DNA of 33,212 nucleotides, from NCBI GenBank assembly GCA_002686085.1, contig NZAC01000047.1, positions 1 through 33,212 on the forward strand, read 5' to 3'. This DNA is from Roseibacillus sp. (lineage in GTDB: Bacteria > Verrucomicrobiota > Verrucomicrobiia > Verrucomicrobiales > Akkermansiaceae). Shown here in pieces: positions 15,849 to 25,115 of this stretch. Below the pieces are notes generated by a model that made no database searches, was not told where the DNA came from, and was given only the letters and a program-made list of their open reading frames with translations. A program made the translations under genes and the position numbers. Position 1 is the stretch's first letter. The number at the start of each line of letters is the position of its first letter.

Positions 15849-18441
15849 ACAGAAACTCGTTGGTATTTAGGAGAACGTGACAAACCGAAGCAAGCGCACG
15901 CAACTCCGGATCGGAATCCCTGATGGATTCTCGGCTTGAAAAAGGCACCGAATACTTTTTTGCCAGCACCTCCCCCACGCGCCTTATTTCTGCCGCGCTC
16001 AACTGTCGATTGTATACCAGGATCTCTGCTATGTCTCCGGTCCAGTATTCTCCATCAATATTTCCCTGCTGACCGATAACATATGAGCCTCCCAGTTTTC
16101 GCCGTGACAACGATGACGACCGGGAAGCAATAACTGAGCCATTATACAGGATCATGCTTCCCCCGCTGCCAGTAGAAGCCGCCAACACGAAGGCATCCTC
16201 CGGTCGTTCGATTGCTCCCTCACTACGATAGTCGTCTGAAAAGCGCACGGTCCCCTTGCCTGTCAACCCAAGGAACAGCGAGGTTGTCGAGTTTCCGGCG
16301 CTCCCATTCCAATTGGAGAAGATCCCCCGGTGAGAAACCAGCCCACTGCGGTCCCTTGCCACTGCAATGATGGTATTGGCCTGTGAGTTTACCACCTCGC
16401 CTTCAAGAGAGAGATAGTCTCCTTTCCCACTGAAGCGTAACGCCGAATAACCCGCGATCGCGTCTCTGACCAAGCGGGGACGGCGTTTGGACTCACCCTG
16501 ACGCGCGTGGTGCTCCTCGCCTGATCCATCCAGCCATCTTAGAGCACGCCCTTTCGAATCCATCTTCAGGCCACGGTCTGCCGCAAGCCACAAGGAAAGA
16601 CCCTGACCCGGAATTCCTGAAAGATCAGGCTCGCTCTCTTCCGCTCTCTCGAATCGTCCCTTTTGCTTAGCGTGGTGACTCAAGGCCATATCAAGCTCCA
16701 CTCCTGAAGGATCCCGGGCCAGAACAAGTCTCCACGCCTCCTCGATGGCCTCCCGGCCACTCATTCCCCCGGCCACGATCCGGTCGGCCAATTGTGCACT
16801 CCGATCATGCACAAACTTATTATTGAGCATCGCCAGAGCCTGAGGAGCGACCGTTGTAACATCACGTCGCCCACACGGTTTCTCGCTGTTTGGAAAGTCA
16901 AATGCAGTCATCATCGGGAGCAAGAGGTGCCGTTTACTCAACATGTAGACACTTCTCCTTTTCCGTTCCTGTCTAGGGGACTCCTTCCATGCCTTTCCCT
17001 TGCGGGAAAACCCTTCTAGCGCTTCCGGGGGCATTACAGGATAGAAGCTTGGACCACCCATCTTCCGATTCAATTCCCCGGAAACAGCCAGCATGGAATC
17101 CCTCAACGCCTCGGCATCCATGCGTCGCCTGTTCTGCCTCCAGAGGCTCATGTTGCCAGCGTCTATCTGTGAATAGACCTCGGCCTCCGGGTGCAATGAA
17201 GATTGGCGATAGGTCTCCGAGAGAACTATCTTGCGAATAAGAGGCTTAATCTTCCAACCACTCTCCATGAATTCCACCGCCAACCAGTCAAGAAGCTCCG
17301 GGTGACTCGGAGGTGCCGCCTTCTTTCCAAAATTATTGGGAGTTCGCACGATTCCATACCCAAAGAGAACCTGCCAGATCCGGTTTACCATTACCCGGGC
17401 CGTAAGAGGATTGCGGCGATCAACAATGAACCCGGCCAGTTGCGCACGCCGCCGCGTTGTCTTCCACCCGGGACGAGGAGGGTCCATTGGTATATCGAGA
17501 ACTGGCACAAGCGAAAGAAAACCCGGCGCCACCACCTCTGCCTTCCGGTGAATCTCACCATTCTCCAACAGATGCAGGTCAGCAGGGTCCTTCCTTATGT
17601 CCGTCCATCCAAAAACCTCCTTTACCCCCAGTTCTGACTCACTCGGCCCTCCCATCAGTTTTCCGTCCCGAGGTTCGATTGCGCCGGGCCAGAAAGCTCC
17701 TGCCAAGCGATAGTAGTCACGCTGGGGGATGGGATCAAATTTGTGATCGTGACAGCGGGCACACCTCACGGTGATTCCGAGAAAGGCCGTGCTTACTACA
17801 TCCACCATATCCTCTAACCGTTCATACATATATTCCTGAGGATCATTCGGCTCATCATTCCAAGTCCCGGCTCTCAACATTCCGGTTGCAATCACAGAGT
17901 GTTCAGTTCGCCCCGCTAACTCGTCCCCCGCCAACTGTTCACGCACGAACTGGTCATAGGGCATGTCCTGGTTGAACGCCTCAATGACCCAGTCCCGGTA
18001 TTTCCAGATGTTGGGCTTAACAGCATCACGCTCATACCCATTGGTTTCGGCATAGCGCACAACATCAAGCCAGTGCCTGGCCCACCGCTCCCCAAAAAAG
18101 CTTGAGGAGAGAAGCTCATCAACCAATTCATCATAGGACTTTCCCGATTGCCCCGATACGAAGGACGAGACCTCCTCGGCAGTCGGCGGGATCCCCGTCA
18201 AGTCATGACGCAGCCGCCGTATCAGGACTCCCCGCCCGGCTTGATTTGCGGGCACCATCCCCTTCTCCAACAGACGCGCCCTGACAAAGGAATCAATCGG
18301 CGCCAACCCATCTCCTTCCTCCAGAACGGGGACCGGAGGACGCTCAACGGCCTGAAAGGCCCACCAGTCAAGGCCTGCCTTCTCTTCTTCTCCCTGAGCA
18401 AGAAGGCTAAGCAGAATGATTCCCGGAACAAAAAAGCGCAT
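15838..18441 (-). CDS. DUF1549/DUF1553 protein with an inserted LamG-like domain
   Basis: An exported protein of 867 residues from the ATG at 18441; a TTG directly before it gives one more. It has a signal peptide (about 1-17), then DUF1549 (about 48-260) with the haem-type motif CARCH at 227-231 in the family context CARCHDHKFDPIP, then DUF1553 from about 334. The N-terminal planctomycete cytochrome c domain often fused to this family is missing. Between about 612 and 832 sits a concanavalin/LamG-like sandwich (LSLWLAADRG at its start, WTGDIAEILVYNRQLSAAEI at its end), probably carbohydrate-binding. The normal DUF1553 ending (LASVCHVLLNTNEFLYVD) comes only after it, so the domain is inserted. 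Its partner gene DUF1501 overlaps it. A role in extracellular polysaccharide use is inferred, not shown. Confidence 0.92.
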   Translation of the reverse strand: MRFFVPGIILLSLLAQGEEEKAGLDWWAFQAVERPPVPVLEEGDGLAPIDSFVRARLLEKGMVPANQAGRGVLIRRLRHDLTGIPPTAEEVSSFVSGQSGKSYDELVDELLSSSFFGERWARHWLDVVRYAETNGYERDAVKPNIWKYRDWVIEAFNQDMPYDQFVREQLAGDELAGRTEHSVIATGMLRAGTWNDEPNDPQEYMYERLEDMVDVVSTAFLGITVRCARCHDHKFDPIPQRDYYRLAGAFWPGAIEPRDGKLMGGPSESELGVKEVFGWTDIRKDPADLHLLENGEIHRKAEVVAPGFLSLVPVLDIPMDPPRPGWKTTRRRAQLAGFIVDRRNPLTARVMVNRIWQVLFGYGIVRTPNNFGKKAAPPSHPELLDWLAVEFMESGWKIKPLIRKIVLSETYRQSSLHPEAEVYSQIDAGNMSLWRQNRRRMDAEALRDSMLAVSGELNRKMGGPSFYPVMPPEALEGFSRKGKAWKESPRQERKRRSVYMLSKRHLLLPMMTAFDFPNSEKPCGRRDVTTVAPQALAMLNNKFVHDRSAQLADRIVAGGMSGREAIEEAWRLVLARDPSGVELDMALSHHAKQKGRFERAEESEPDLSGIPGQGLSLWLAADRGLKMDSKGRALRWLDGSGEEHHARQGESKRRPRLVRDAIAGYSALRFSGKGDYLSLEGEVVNSQANTIIAVARDRSGLVSHRGIFSNWNGSAGNSTTSLFLGLTGKGTVRFSDDYRSEGAIERPEDAFVLAASTGSGGSMILYNGSVIASRSSSLSRRKLGGSYVIGQQGNIDGEYWTGDIAEILVYNRQLSAAEIRRVGEVLAKKYSVPFSSRESIRDSDPELRALASVCHVLLNTNEFLYVD

Positions 18442-18512
18442 CAATCGGGTAACTTAAATGCCCCGACGATAAGCGCGAGCCAAATCCCGATAGCTCTCCG
18501 GCACAGCAAGCA

Positions 18513-21500
18513 CTAAGGCTCCCCCCAGCCTCCTCCCCCGGGAGTCAGAATCCGGACCCGCTCGCCGGCCTCAACCGTAAAACTGCATATCTCAGGCAAT
18601 TCCTCATACGATCCGTCTCGCCGGAGTAGGGCTTGGCGCCCGGGCAATCCCGCCGCTCCTCCCTTTTTTCCCCGGGGGGCTTTTTTGCGTCTCTGAGTCA
18701 GCATTGAAACGGTCATACCCTCAAGAAACTCAAACTCTCGTTCGAGTCCACATCCCCCGCTCCATCGACCGCGACCCCCAGAGTCCTCTCTAAGAGAAAA
18801 ACTAAGCAAGCGCACAGGAAACCGGCGTTCCAGGATCTCCGGATCCGTAATCGCAGTATTGCTCATATGTACGTGTGTGCCGCTCAACCCAGACCACCCA
18901 GGCCCAGCTCCAGAACCACCTCCAATGGTTTCGTAATACGCGAAGGCCGCATTTCCAAAGAGGAAGTTATTCATTGTGCCCTGGCTGTTGGCCTGCAGAT
19001 CAAGTGCATCGAGAAGGACGTCAACAATGCGCTGACTGGTCTCCACATTCCCCCCGACGACCGCAGGGCAGGCACTCGGATCCTCAGGAAAGACGGGACT
19101 CAGAATACCCTCGGGAGTCTTGATATGGACATCGTCTAGAAGGCCTTCGTTGAGAGGAAGATGGTCCCCAACCCACGCCCTAAGCACATAGAGAACCGCA
19201 CTCCTCACGATTGCTTCTGTTGCATTGAGGTTCCCCTCATGAACTGGTCCAGATCCCGAAAAATCAACCTGCAACCCTTCCTCGGAGCATCGCAGCAGCG
19301 CTTGGATCCGCGTTCCGTCATCAAGAACATCTTCTCCCTGCCACCGGCGCCCCGTTAGAGGGAGAAGTTTAGATTTCAGCACCTTAGCAGCGTGGTGATA
19401 TAACTCAGTCATATTCCGAAGAACAACCTCGCAAGATGAGGCTCGAACTAACTCCTGCAAGGCCATGACTCCATAGTGATTACATGCGGACTGAGCAGCG
19501 AGATCCGCCATATTATCATCCAGCATTCGACTAGGGTAATGGGACGACCGAAAGAGATCTTCGATTTCCTGAAACCTGCTCCTTCCCGATTCACAGATGA
19601 GAATTGGCGAGATGACCACACCTTCTTCCTCCAGGCAGTGGGCTTCCGCGGGCATCGAGCCGGGCGCCCTTCCTCCAATCTCAGCATGGTGAGCGCGGTT
19701 CGCAACAAAACCGATTAAGCGCTCCCTGACAAAGACAGGACTAATCAAAGTCACATCGGGAAGGTGTGACCCCCCGAAGGCGGGATGATTAACCATCACT
19801 GTATCCCCATCCCTCCATTTGTGCCCCTCACTGACTTTCCTGACGCACAGGCCAATCGCTCCCAGATGAACTGGGATATGCGGAGCGTTCACAACCAGTC
19901 TTCCGTCTGCGTCAAGCAGAGCGCAGGAAAAATCGAGGCGCTCCTTGATATTCGGAGACATTGCTGTCCTGCGCAGCAGTTCACCCATCTCTTCTACGAG
20001 ACCTTCAAAACGGCAACGAAATAGCTCCAACTCTATCTCCGGGGACCACCCGACAGAGGATTGCTCTCGAATTGGATCTATCTGATCCTCACGCACTAGA
20101 CGCATCCCACCGCGCGAGCCCTTAGCCCATCTCCAGCCCGGCTCAATCACGCAGGTTCTAAAAGCATCTTGTATAACTTCTATTTTTTCCACCGTCAGGG
20201 CGGGACCAAATTCCTCTGAGGGCAGCTCCATCTCAGCGACCCCTGCTACGACTCTCAGCGCCACCAATTCAATCTCTTTCCCTGCAGGAGGATCATATCC
20301 ATAGAGTTCTCGATACTTCTCACGAAAACACCTTTCTAATTCACCATGCTCAGGCACCGCGTCCATCTCTAGGTCCAGCGTAGTATCCTGTCCCCACAAT
20401 CGCATTTCACAAAGAACCCTGTTCAGAGAGGCCCCCTCACCCAGCGAATCCAACGCCTCCTGCACCAGGTCCTCGACTCTCTCTACCCATCCTTCCCCAA
20501 TAGCGTCCAACCGAGCTAACACCTGTTGTTCTACTATTTTTTCCCTGGCACAGTGATGCAATCCCCTCGCACTCAACAATCCTGCATCGCCGGGAATGAG
20601 TATCTCTCTGATCCCGAGCTTGGCTGCCACCCCACATGCATGCTGGGGGCCGGCTCCTCCAAAAGCTACCAGACTGTAGCTCGATGGATCACAACCCTCC
20701 CTGATTGAAACTTTTCGAATCGCATCCGCCATACGCTCAATCGCTATCTCACGCAGTCCCCCAAGCAATTGTCGCTTTGGCCTTGGAGGCACGCCGTCTT
20801 TCTCCATCTTACGTTGGAGCTCATGCAACTTGGCCCTTGCTGCATCAATATCTAGCGGTATCCCTGCCCCTGTTGCATCCATCAATCCTAGCAGCAAATT
20901 CACATCCGTTACCGTTAACGGCCCTCCATTTCCATAGCACGCAGGACCCGGGTCTGCCCCCGCACTCTCCGGACCCACCGCGAGGGCCCCGGCAGACCAC
21001 TGACAAATAGAACCTCCTCCTGCGGCTACCGTCTCAATCCTTATTGACGGAGCAGCGACTCTCGCAGGCCCAATCTTTTGCTCGTAGCGCAGGACTGGAC
21101 CCCCATTAATCCGAGAAACATCGCTACTGGTGCCTCCCATATCAAACGCAATAACCTTATCGTAGCCGGCGGATCGCGCCACTTCCATGGCTCCTCGCAC
21201 CCCACCAGCTGGACCACTCAGCAGACTGTCAATTGGTCGATAATCCTTTGCGTCCTTGAGCCCGCCACCACTGGTAAGAAGTTCAAGACTTCCGCCCTCC
21301 ATTCCGCTCCTGACATTTGCCACGAACGAATCCATGACTGGAGCAAGGTAGGCGTTAGCAGTGGCCGTCTCCGCACGCGGGAGGAGTCGAACCGCCCCAG
21401 TCAGATCGGCAGAGAGAGAGACGAATGAAATTCCCGCCTCTCGCAACCAACCTCCCACTTCCTGCTCATGCGCAGGATTCGCATAGCTATTCAAAAGAGC

Positions 21501-22190
21501 GACAGCCACAACATCGACAGCATCGGCTTTCAACCTCTCGACCAGAGCCTCTCCCTCTGTTCTACTGAGGGGTTCAATGACCCGCCCGGAAGCGTCGATG
21601 CGTCCGCTTAATCCCACACAGGAGTCAAATACCGGGGCCTCAAGCTCCTGCCGCAGATCAAACAGATGTGGCCGGCGCTGGTCACCAATCCGTAAGAGGT
21701 CCTCGAATCCTGCGGTTGTAATCAGAACCCCCTTGCTTCCCTTACGCTCTAACAATGCGTTAGTCGCCCTCGTCGTGGACACCCTGAAATCGACATCTGG
21801 AAAGGGCAGCTCAAGCGGAGTAGAAGTAAGAATTCGCAAGGCAAGGATCGGAGGCTCCTCTCCGGTAAACATCTCGAGAGCATCACCCTTTACAAAATCG
21901 CTTCCTCCATGAATAGAAAGCAGCCCCCCCTTAGGATTCCAATCAGCAACCACTCCCCCACCCTCAACCTGAAAACCTCTTAGAAAATTACCTGCAAACT
22001 CATGATCTCCCGCAAGCTGGTAACAACCTCCTGCGACTACCTTCTCAACTTGCACTCTTATCACACTACTGGAGAGCACCTTGCAGCGACACTCGTCTCC
22101 ATCGGGACTGAGCGCCCAGCCGTCGGTGAACGTCCCCCCCGTATCAACGCGAACCTTCCAGGACTTCTCTGACTGGTGAGCGCTCTTCAC
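18513..22190 (-). CDS. fused HyuA-HyuB hydantoinase/5-oxoprolinase family protein
   Basis: One 1225-residue chain with both halves of the hydantoinase/oxoprolinase family. The N-terminal actin-like ATPase (HyuA) has the phosphate loop DTGGTFTD at 16-23, [10 protein letters not shown] at 348-357 and AFGGAGPQH at 509-517; the HyuB half begins near residue 718 ([20 protein letters not shown]) and runs to the glycine-rich end ([11 protein letters not shown]). The fused order is that of 5-oxoprolinase, which opens 5-oxoproline to glutamate using ATP; hydantoinases and acetone carboxylase-type enzymes share the folds. The substrate is therefore likely a cyclic amide, not proven. Cytoplasmic. The start is GTG at 22190, the only candidate before the P-loop. 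It precedes the DUF1549 gene by 71 bases. Confidence 0.9.
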   Translation of the reverse strand: MKSAHQSEKSWKVRVDTGGTFTDGWALSPDGDECRCKVLSSSVIRVQVEKVVAGGCYQLAGDHEFAGNFLRGFQVEGGGVVADWNPKGGLLSIHGGSDFVKGDALEMFTGEEPPILALRILTSTPLELPFPDVDFRVSTTRATNALLERKGSKGVLITTAGFEDLLRIGDQRRPHLFDLRQELEAPVFDSCVGLSGRIDASGRVIEPLSRTEGEALVERLKADAVDVVAVALLNSYANPAHEQEVGGWLREAGISFVSLSADLTGAVRLLPRAETATANAYLAPVMDSFVANVRSGMEGGSLELLTSGGGLKDAKDYRPIDSLLSGPAGGVRGAMEVARSAGYDKVIAFDMGGTSSDVSRINGGPVLRYEQKIGPARVAAPSIRIETVAAGGGSICQWSAGALAVGPESAGADPGPACYGNGGPLTVTDVNLLLGLMDATGAGIPLDIDAARAKLHELQRKMEKDGVPPRPKRQLLGGLREIAIERMADAIRKVSIREGCDPSSYSLVAFGGAGPQHACGVAAKLGIREILIPGDAGLLSARGLHHCAREKIVEQQVLARLDAIGEGWVERVEDLVQEALDSLGEGASLNRVLCEMRLWGQDTTLDLEMDAVPEHGELERCFREKYRELYGYDPPAGKEIELVALRVVAGVAEMELPSEEFGPALTVEKIEVIQDAFRTCVIEPGWRWAKGSRGGMRLVREDQIDPIREQSSVGWSPEIELELFRCRFEGLVEEMGELLRRTAMSPNIKERLDFSCALLDADGRLVVNAPHIPVHLGAIGLCVRKVSEGHKWRDGDTVMVNHPAFGGSHLPDVTLISPVFVRERLIGFVANRAHHAEIGGRAPGSMPAEAHCLEEEGVVISPILICESGRSRFQEIEDLFRSSHYPSRMLDDNMADLAAQSACNHYGVMALQELVRASSCEVVLRNMTELYHHAAKVLKSKLLPLTGRRWQGEDVLDDGTRIQALLRCSEEGLQVDFSGSGPVHEGNLNATEAIVRSAVLYVLRAWVGDHLPLNEGLLDDVHIKTPEGILSPVFPEDPSACPAVVGGNVETSQRIVDVLLDALDLQANSQGTMNNFLFGNAAFAYYETIGGGSGAGPGWSGLSGTHVHMSNTAITDPEILERRFPVRLLSFSLREDSGGRGRWSGGCGLEREFEFLEGMTVSMLTQRRKKAPRGKKGGAAGLPGRQALLRRDGSYEELPEICSFTVEAGERVRILTPGGGGWGEP

Positions 22191-22302
22191 CGACGAAAGT
22201 TAGCAAGGACATGTTCATAGATTATGAGCATCGTCGCTCTCACTTAGCAGTCCGGGTCAGCTTGTTCAAATCGCTCCGGACTCTTGAGGCATTCAGACAT
22301 TA

Positions 22303-22332
22303 CGAGAGCTATTTGAGCCTCTCCAGCTCTCG
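22303..22332 (-). terminator. hairpin spanning the stop of the 298-residue gene
   Basis: CGAGAGCT (22303-22310) and AGCTCTCG (22325-22332) give an 8-base-pair stem with a 14-base loop, covering the last codons and stop of the gene at 22309. No T-run follows on the minus strand, so termination by this hairpin alone is uncertain. The gap 22191-22308 otherwise looks empty. Confidence 0.35.
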
Positions 22333-23205
22333 CGTGCAGATGTAAAGCGTTTCCCGCACCCCGGGACCATACCGCCCCTCCATGAGGATCCCAAGCGCGG
22401 TCCCCTGATACTGAACAAAATCAATCACACCCCGCGGGCAGTTCACGATCACCGCATCTTCATTCCCTAATCCTAGCTTTGATGCGCAGCTCTTCAGACT
22501 GCCGAAGGCGTCTACCTCAGAGGGATCGATTTCTGCTACGTTAATAATTCCGGGCAAATCTCGCATTCGCTCCATGATCTCAAGGTGGCTTAACTCATGG
22601 TCCACCCCAAAAATTGCCCGCAACTCGAGCTGCCTTGTGCGGTCCGAGAGGGGGGCTGGCTGTTCGTCCCGTTGCCCCGGCAAAGTTACCCCCGCATTGG
22701 ACCCGGCAGCAGACTGACTGCTTCCTGCAGGAATGGCAAAATCCGCTTGCCCTTTACTCCCCACCGGGGAAATCGGCACCGCTTGATTCATCGCGGAAGC
22801 TGTATTTTCCTGCTGCGGAGTCATTTCCCCAAAGGGATCTCCAGAATCATCGGATGCGGTGTTTTCCCCGCCAAATGAGGACTTACCCGGCGATCGGGAT
22901 GGCACCATTTCCAGTGGAGCGAGAGCCGCAGGACCGGAGGAAAATCCATGCATGGGGAACCCTGGGCTCACAACCCCTTCGATCTCTGAACGAGTCCCCT
23001 CAACAAGCTCAAATGGACTTGCTGCAGAAGCGGGCTGGGAACTTTTTGTCGGGCGTAGTTTCGCCCGGTCCGAGGACGCCATTGAATCACCCTCAGAACC
23101 ATCCATCTCTACATGAAAAGGACTCTCGTTAACTTCGTCCCTGTCAGCGGACTCCCCAACCGGGCGTGTGGCAAATGGATTAGATGAGTGATTTGAGTGA
23201 GACAT
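22309..23205 (-). CDS. unknown protein with a disordered N-terminus and small C-terminal domain
   Basis: A 298-residue protein I do not recognise. Residues 1-190 are low-complexity, rich in Ser, Pro, Gly, Ala, Glu and Gln, with recurring short patches (SNPFATRP, ESPFHVE, ASPFELVEG, GDPFGEM) that share an S/D/N-P-F core. Residues 191-298 look folded: RAIFGVDHELSHLEIMERM, LPGIINVAEIDPSEV, DAVIVNCPRGVIDFVQYQG and RETLYICTRELERL alternate helix and strand, as in roadblock/longin-type domains, though that resemblance is weak. No signal peptide or membrane helix is present, so it is probably cytoplasmic. It stands alone between hyuAB-like and def, with its own candidate promoter. The repeated NPF-like motifs may be docking sites. 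Confidence 0.65.
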   Translation of the reverse strand: MSHSNHSSNPFATRPVGESADRDEVNESPFHVEMDGSEGDSMASSDRAKLRPTKSSQPASAASPFELVEGTRSEIEGVVSPGFPMHGFSSGPAALAPLEMVPSRSPGKSSFGGENTASDDSGDPFGEMTPQQENTASAMNQAVPISPVGSKGQADFAIPAGSSQSAAGSNAGVTLPGQRDEQPAPLSDRTRQLELRAIFGVDHELSHLEIMERMRDLPGIINVAEIDPSEVDAFGSLKSCASKLGLGNEDAVIVNCPRGVIDFVQYQGTALGILMEGRYGPGVRETLYICTRELERLK

Positions 23206-23226
23206 ACTGAAAACCTAAGGGCTACC

Positions 23227-23256
23227 ACGATAGCTCCCCCCCCTTACGAATGTAAA
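23227..23256 (-). promoter_or_regulatory. candidate promoter for the 298-residue gene
   Basis: On the minus strand TTTACA (23256-23251) and TATCGT (23232-23227) are 18 bases apart. The -35 differs from consensus at one base and the -10 at two. The start point near 23220 gives a leader of about 15 bases. Confidence 0.35.
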
Positions 23257-23352
23257 ACCTATTTGATGTGAATAACCCGGAAGACTCCAAGAGCACTCAT
23301 CCAGAGAGACTTCACCTCAAACCCTTGAGTCCCTGCAATCCAACCTTTCCGG

Positions 23353-23901
23353 CTACCCTTGGCCCTTAAGCCTCTTCAACTCCCCACGGACCATCAGCTT
23401 GCCGGCGGCACTCAGTCGATCAACGAAGAGAACGCCATTGAGATGGTCGGTTTCGTGCTGAATGACCCTCGCCAGCAACCCGTCGGTCTCGATGCGCAGT
23501 TCGCTCCCGTCCAACTGTGGAAAGATTCCATCCACCATTCCCGGTCTCTGTACCTCCGCGCGAACCTCATGGATACTCAGGCATCCCTCCTCCATGCGTT
23601 CCTTACCCCCTCCTTTTTTGAAGGTCGGGTTTATGAAAACCAGCGGCATGATTTCCGTGACAGATACTTCCTTGCCATTCACCCTGAGAAAGCTCACGCA
23701 GTCGGGATCATGGGAGACATCTACCACTGCCAGTCGAAGGTCTATCCCTACCTGAGGAGCGGCAAGACCCACCCCATTAGCGTCGTGCATGGTTTCAATC
23801 ATGTCCTCTACAAGACTCCTGATTTCATCTGTTACTTCTTTGACCTCTTTGCAACGCTTACGCAGCACTGGGTCTCCAAACTGGGTAATTGGGAGAATCA
23901 T
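23353..23901 (-). CDS. def: peptide deformylase
   Basis: Removes the formyl group from the N-terminal methionine of new proteins. It has 182 residues. The three family motifs are present: GVGLAAPQ at 43-50, EGCLS at 105-109 with metal ligand Cys107, and HETDH at 149-153 with His149, Glu150 and His153. The residue after CLSI is His (SIHEV) where Pro is common, a minor variation. Its ATG overlaps the exbD stop by 4 bases, making def the last gene of the rsmA-tonB-exbB-exbD-def run. In most bacteria def is next to fmt; here fmt is absent, so control of def is tied to the envelope genes. Confidence 0.95.
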   Translation of the reverse strand: MILPITQFGDPVLRKRCKEVKEVTDEIRSLVEDMIETMHDANGVGLAAPQVGIDLRLAVVDVSHDPDCVSFLRVNGKEVSVTEIMPLVFINPTFKKGGGKERMEEGCLSIHEVRAEVQRPGMVDGIFPQLDGSELRIETDGLLARVIQHETDHLNGVLFVDRLSAAGKLMVRGELKRLKGQG

Positions 23902-24377
23902 GGCTGAAGCGGATCTACAAAGTCAACAGGCTGAGGGCGACGAATACGGGCGGGAACATCCTTGATGTCATACTCTGCTGCAGTCAGGGCGTCCAGCACC
24001 ATGAAAAGCTGTGAGAGAGTCGCTGCCTCATCTGCCGCGAGCTCCAGCTTCCGAAGAGGATTTTCCTCACGAAACACAATTAGCGCATCGGATAGAAGAT
24101 CAGGACTCGCAAGCTCATAGTTATCAAGCGTAATTGTTCCCCCTGCTCCAACCGCGAGCACTGCCCTGCGCTCCACCACTTCGGAGGTCTCCATTTCCTT
24201 TACCACCGGAAGAGTCACCTTCACCACTGGTCTTGGTTCGGGAGGCGCCGCAGAGCTCCTTTCCTCTTCCGGAACGCCCCGGGTTACGATGAAAAAGATA
24301 AGCAGAATCGTCAGAATATCAATGAGGGGAACGATCGGAACCCGCTCCTTTCTTCGCCCTGGATGATAAAATTTCAT
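23898..24377 (-). CDS. exbD: ExbD/TolR-type proton-channel subunit (second set)
   Basis: A 159-residue inner-membrane protein with a short basic cytoplasmic start, one helix at about 14-33 carrying the essential Asp20 (VPIVPLIDILTILLIFFIVT), and a periplasmic domain ending in an ExbD-like alpha/beta part (KLELAADEAATLSQLFMVLDALTAAEY). It is closer to classical ExbD than the copy at 7319-7795. Its ATG overlaps the exbB stop by one base (TAATG) and its stop overlaps the def start by four, so the genes are translationally linked. With exbB and the TonB-like protein upstream it forms a complete energy-transduction module. Confidence 0.93.
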   Translation of the reverse strand: MKFYHPGRRKERVPIVPLIDILTILLIFFIVTRGVPEEERSSAAPPEPRPVVKVTLPVVKEMETSEVVERRAVLAVGAGGTITLDNYELASPDLLSDALIVFREENPLRKLELAADEAATLSQLFMVLDALTAAEYDIKDVPARIRRPQPVDFVDPLQP

Positions 24378-25114
24378 TACCTGCCCGAATCTGGAAATTG
24401 AGAGAGTGTCTGGCGACTGTCCATCTTTCCATCACGCCCTGCCGGTAAATCACGAGCACTTATAACCCCCCCAAGAAGCACCTCCAAGCGGGCTGCCATT
24501 GTCTCAATTTTTCTCGTGAAATAACTGTGGGCCACCACTGATGGAACCGCGACTACCATCCCCGCGATTGTGGTTCCCAGGGCCCGCGCTATCCCAGCGC
24601 CAATCTTGGCGTTGTTGGCCCCGGAAGTGAGATCCTCTGTATTCCCAAAAATGAGAACTAACCCGCTCGCTGTTCCCAGCAGGCCTAACAAAGGAGCAAC
24701 AGTAATAACCACGTCAAGAATTGGTAACCCCGCATTCATCCGGACAACCTCCTCTCTTGCACTCGCCTGCACCGCCTCCTTGGCTTCCCCTATGGGGAGA
24801 TCCTCATTCCTCATAGCGACATCGCAAAGACGCGCCAGAGAAGAATCTCCCTCTCTGAATTCAGCACGCAACCTTTCAAGCCGGTCATTTTCGTAGTGCG
24901 TCTCGATCAACTCGATGTCGCCCGCTAAACGCCCGGGCACCACCGAGGCCTTTGTGAGGGTGATCAATTTATATACAATTACCATGAGAGCCAGCACCGA
25001 GCAGAACACGATCAAGAGCATGAAAAACCCACCATCTGCAAAGAACTTCCATGTTTTCTGAAGAGCTTCTGGGGCAACTCCCGATACTGAAAATTGAGTA
25101 AACGCAGTCAACAT
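24377..25114 (-). CDS. exbB: ExbB/TolQ/MotA-type proton-channel protein (second set)
   Basis: Membrane proton-channel protein of 245 residues from the ATG at 25114. A longer form from 25171 would overlap the tonB-like gene by 56 bases and adds residues not seen in the family; the chosen start is one base past the tonB-like stop. The first helix is at about 27-52 (GGFFMLLIVFCSVLALMVIVYKL). The signature VAPLLGLLGTASGLVLIFG and the third helix LGTTIAGMVVAVPSVVAHSYF are typical of ExbB/TolQ. It should assemble as a pentamer around the ExbD dimer and power the TonB-like protein encoded just before it. Confidence 0.94.
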   Translation of the reverse strand: MLTAFTQFSVSGVAPEALQKTWKFFADGGFFMLLIVFCSVLALMVIVYKLITLTKASVVPGRLAGDIELIETHYENDRLERLRAEFREGDSSLARLCDVAMRNEDLPIGEAKEAVQASAREEVVRMNAGLPILDVVITVAPLLGLLGTASGLVLIFGNTEDLTSGANNAKIGAGIARALGTTIAGMVVAVPSVVAHSYFTRKIETMAARLEVLLGGVISARDLPAGRDGKMDSRQTLSQFPDSGR

Positions 25115-25115
25115 C

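Noticed and set aside
23359-23907. 182-residue plus-strand open frame exactly opposite def
   Set aside because: Def is certain from its three motifs; the opposite frame has no recognisable features despite similar length.
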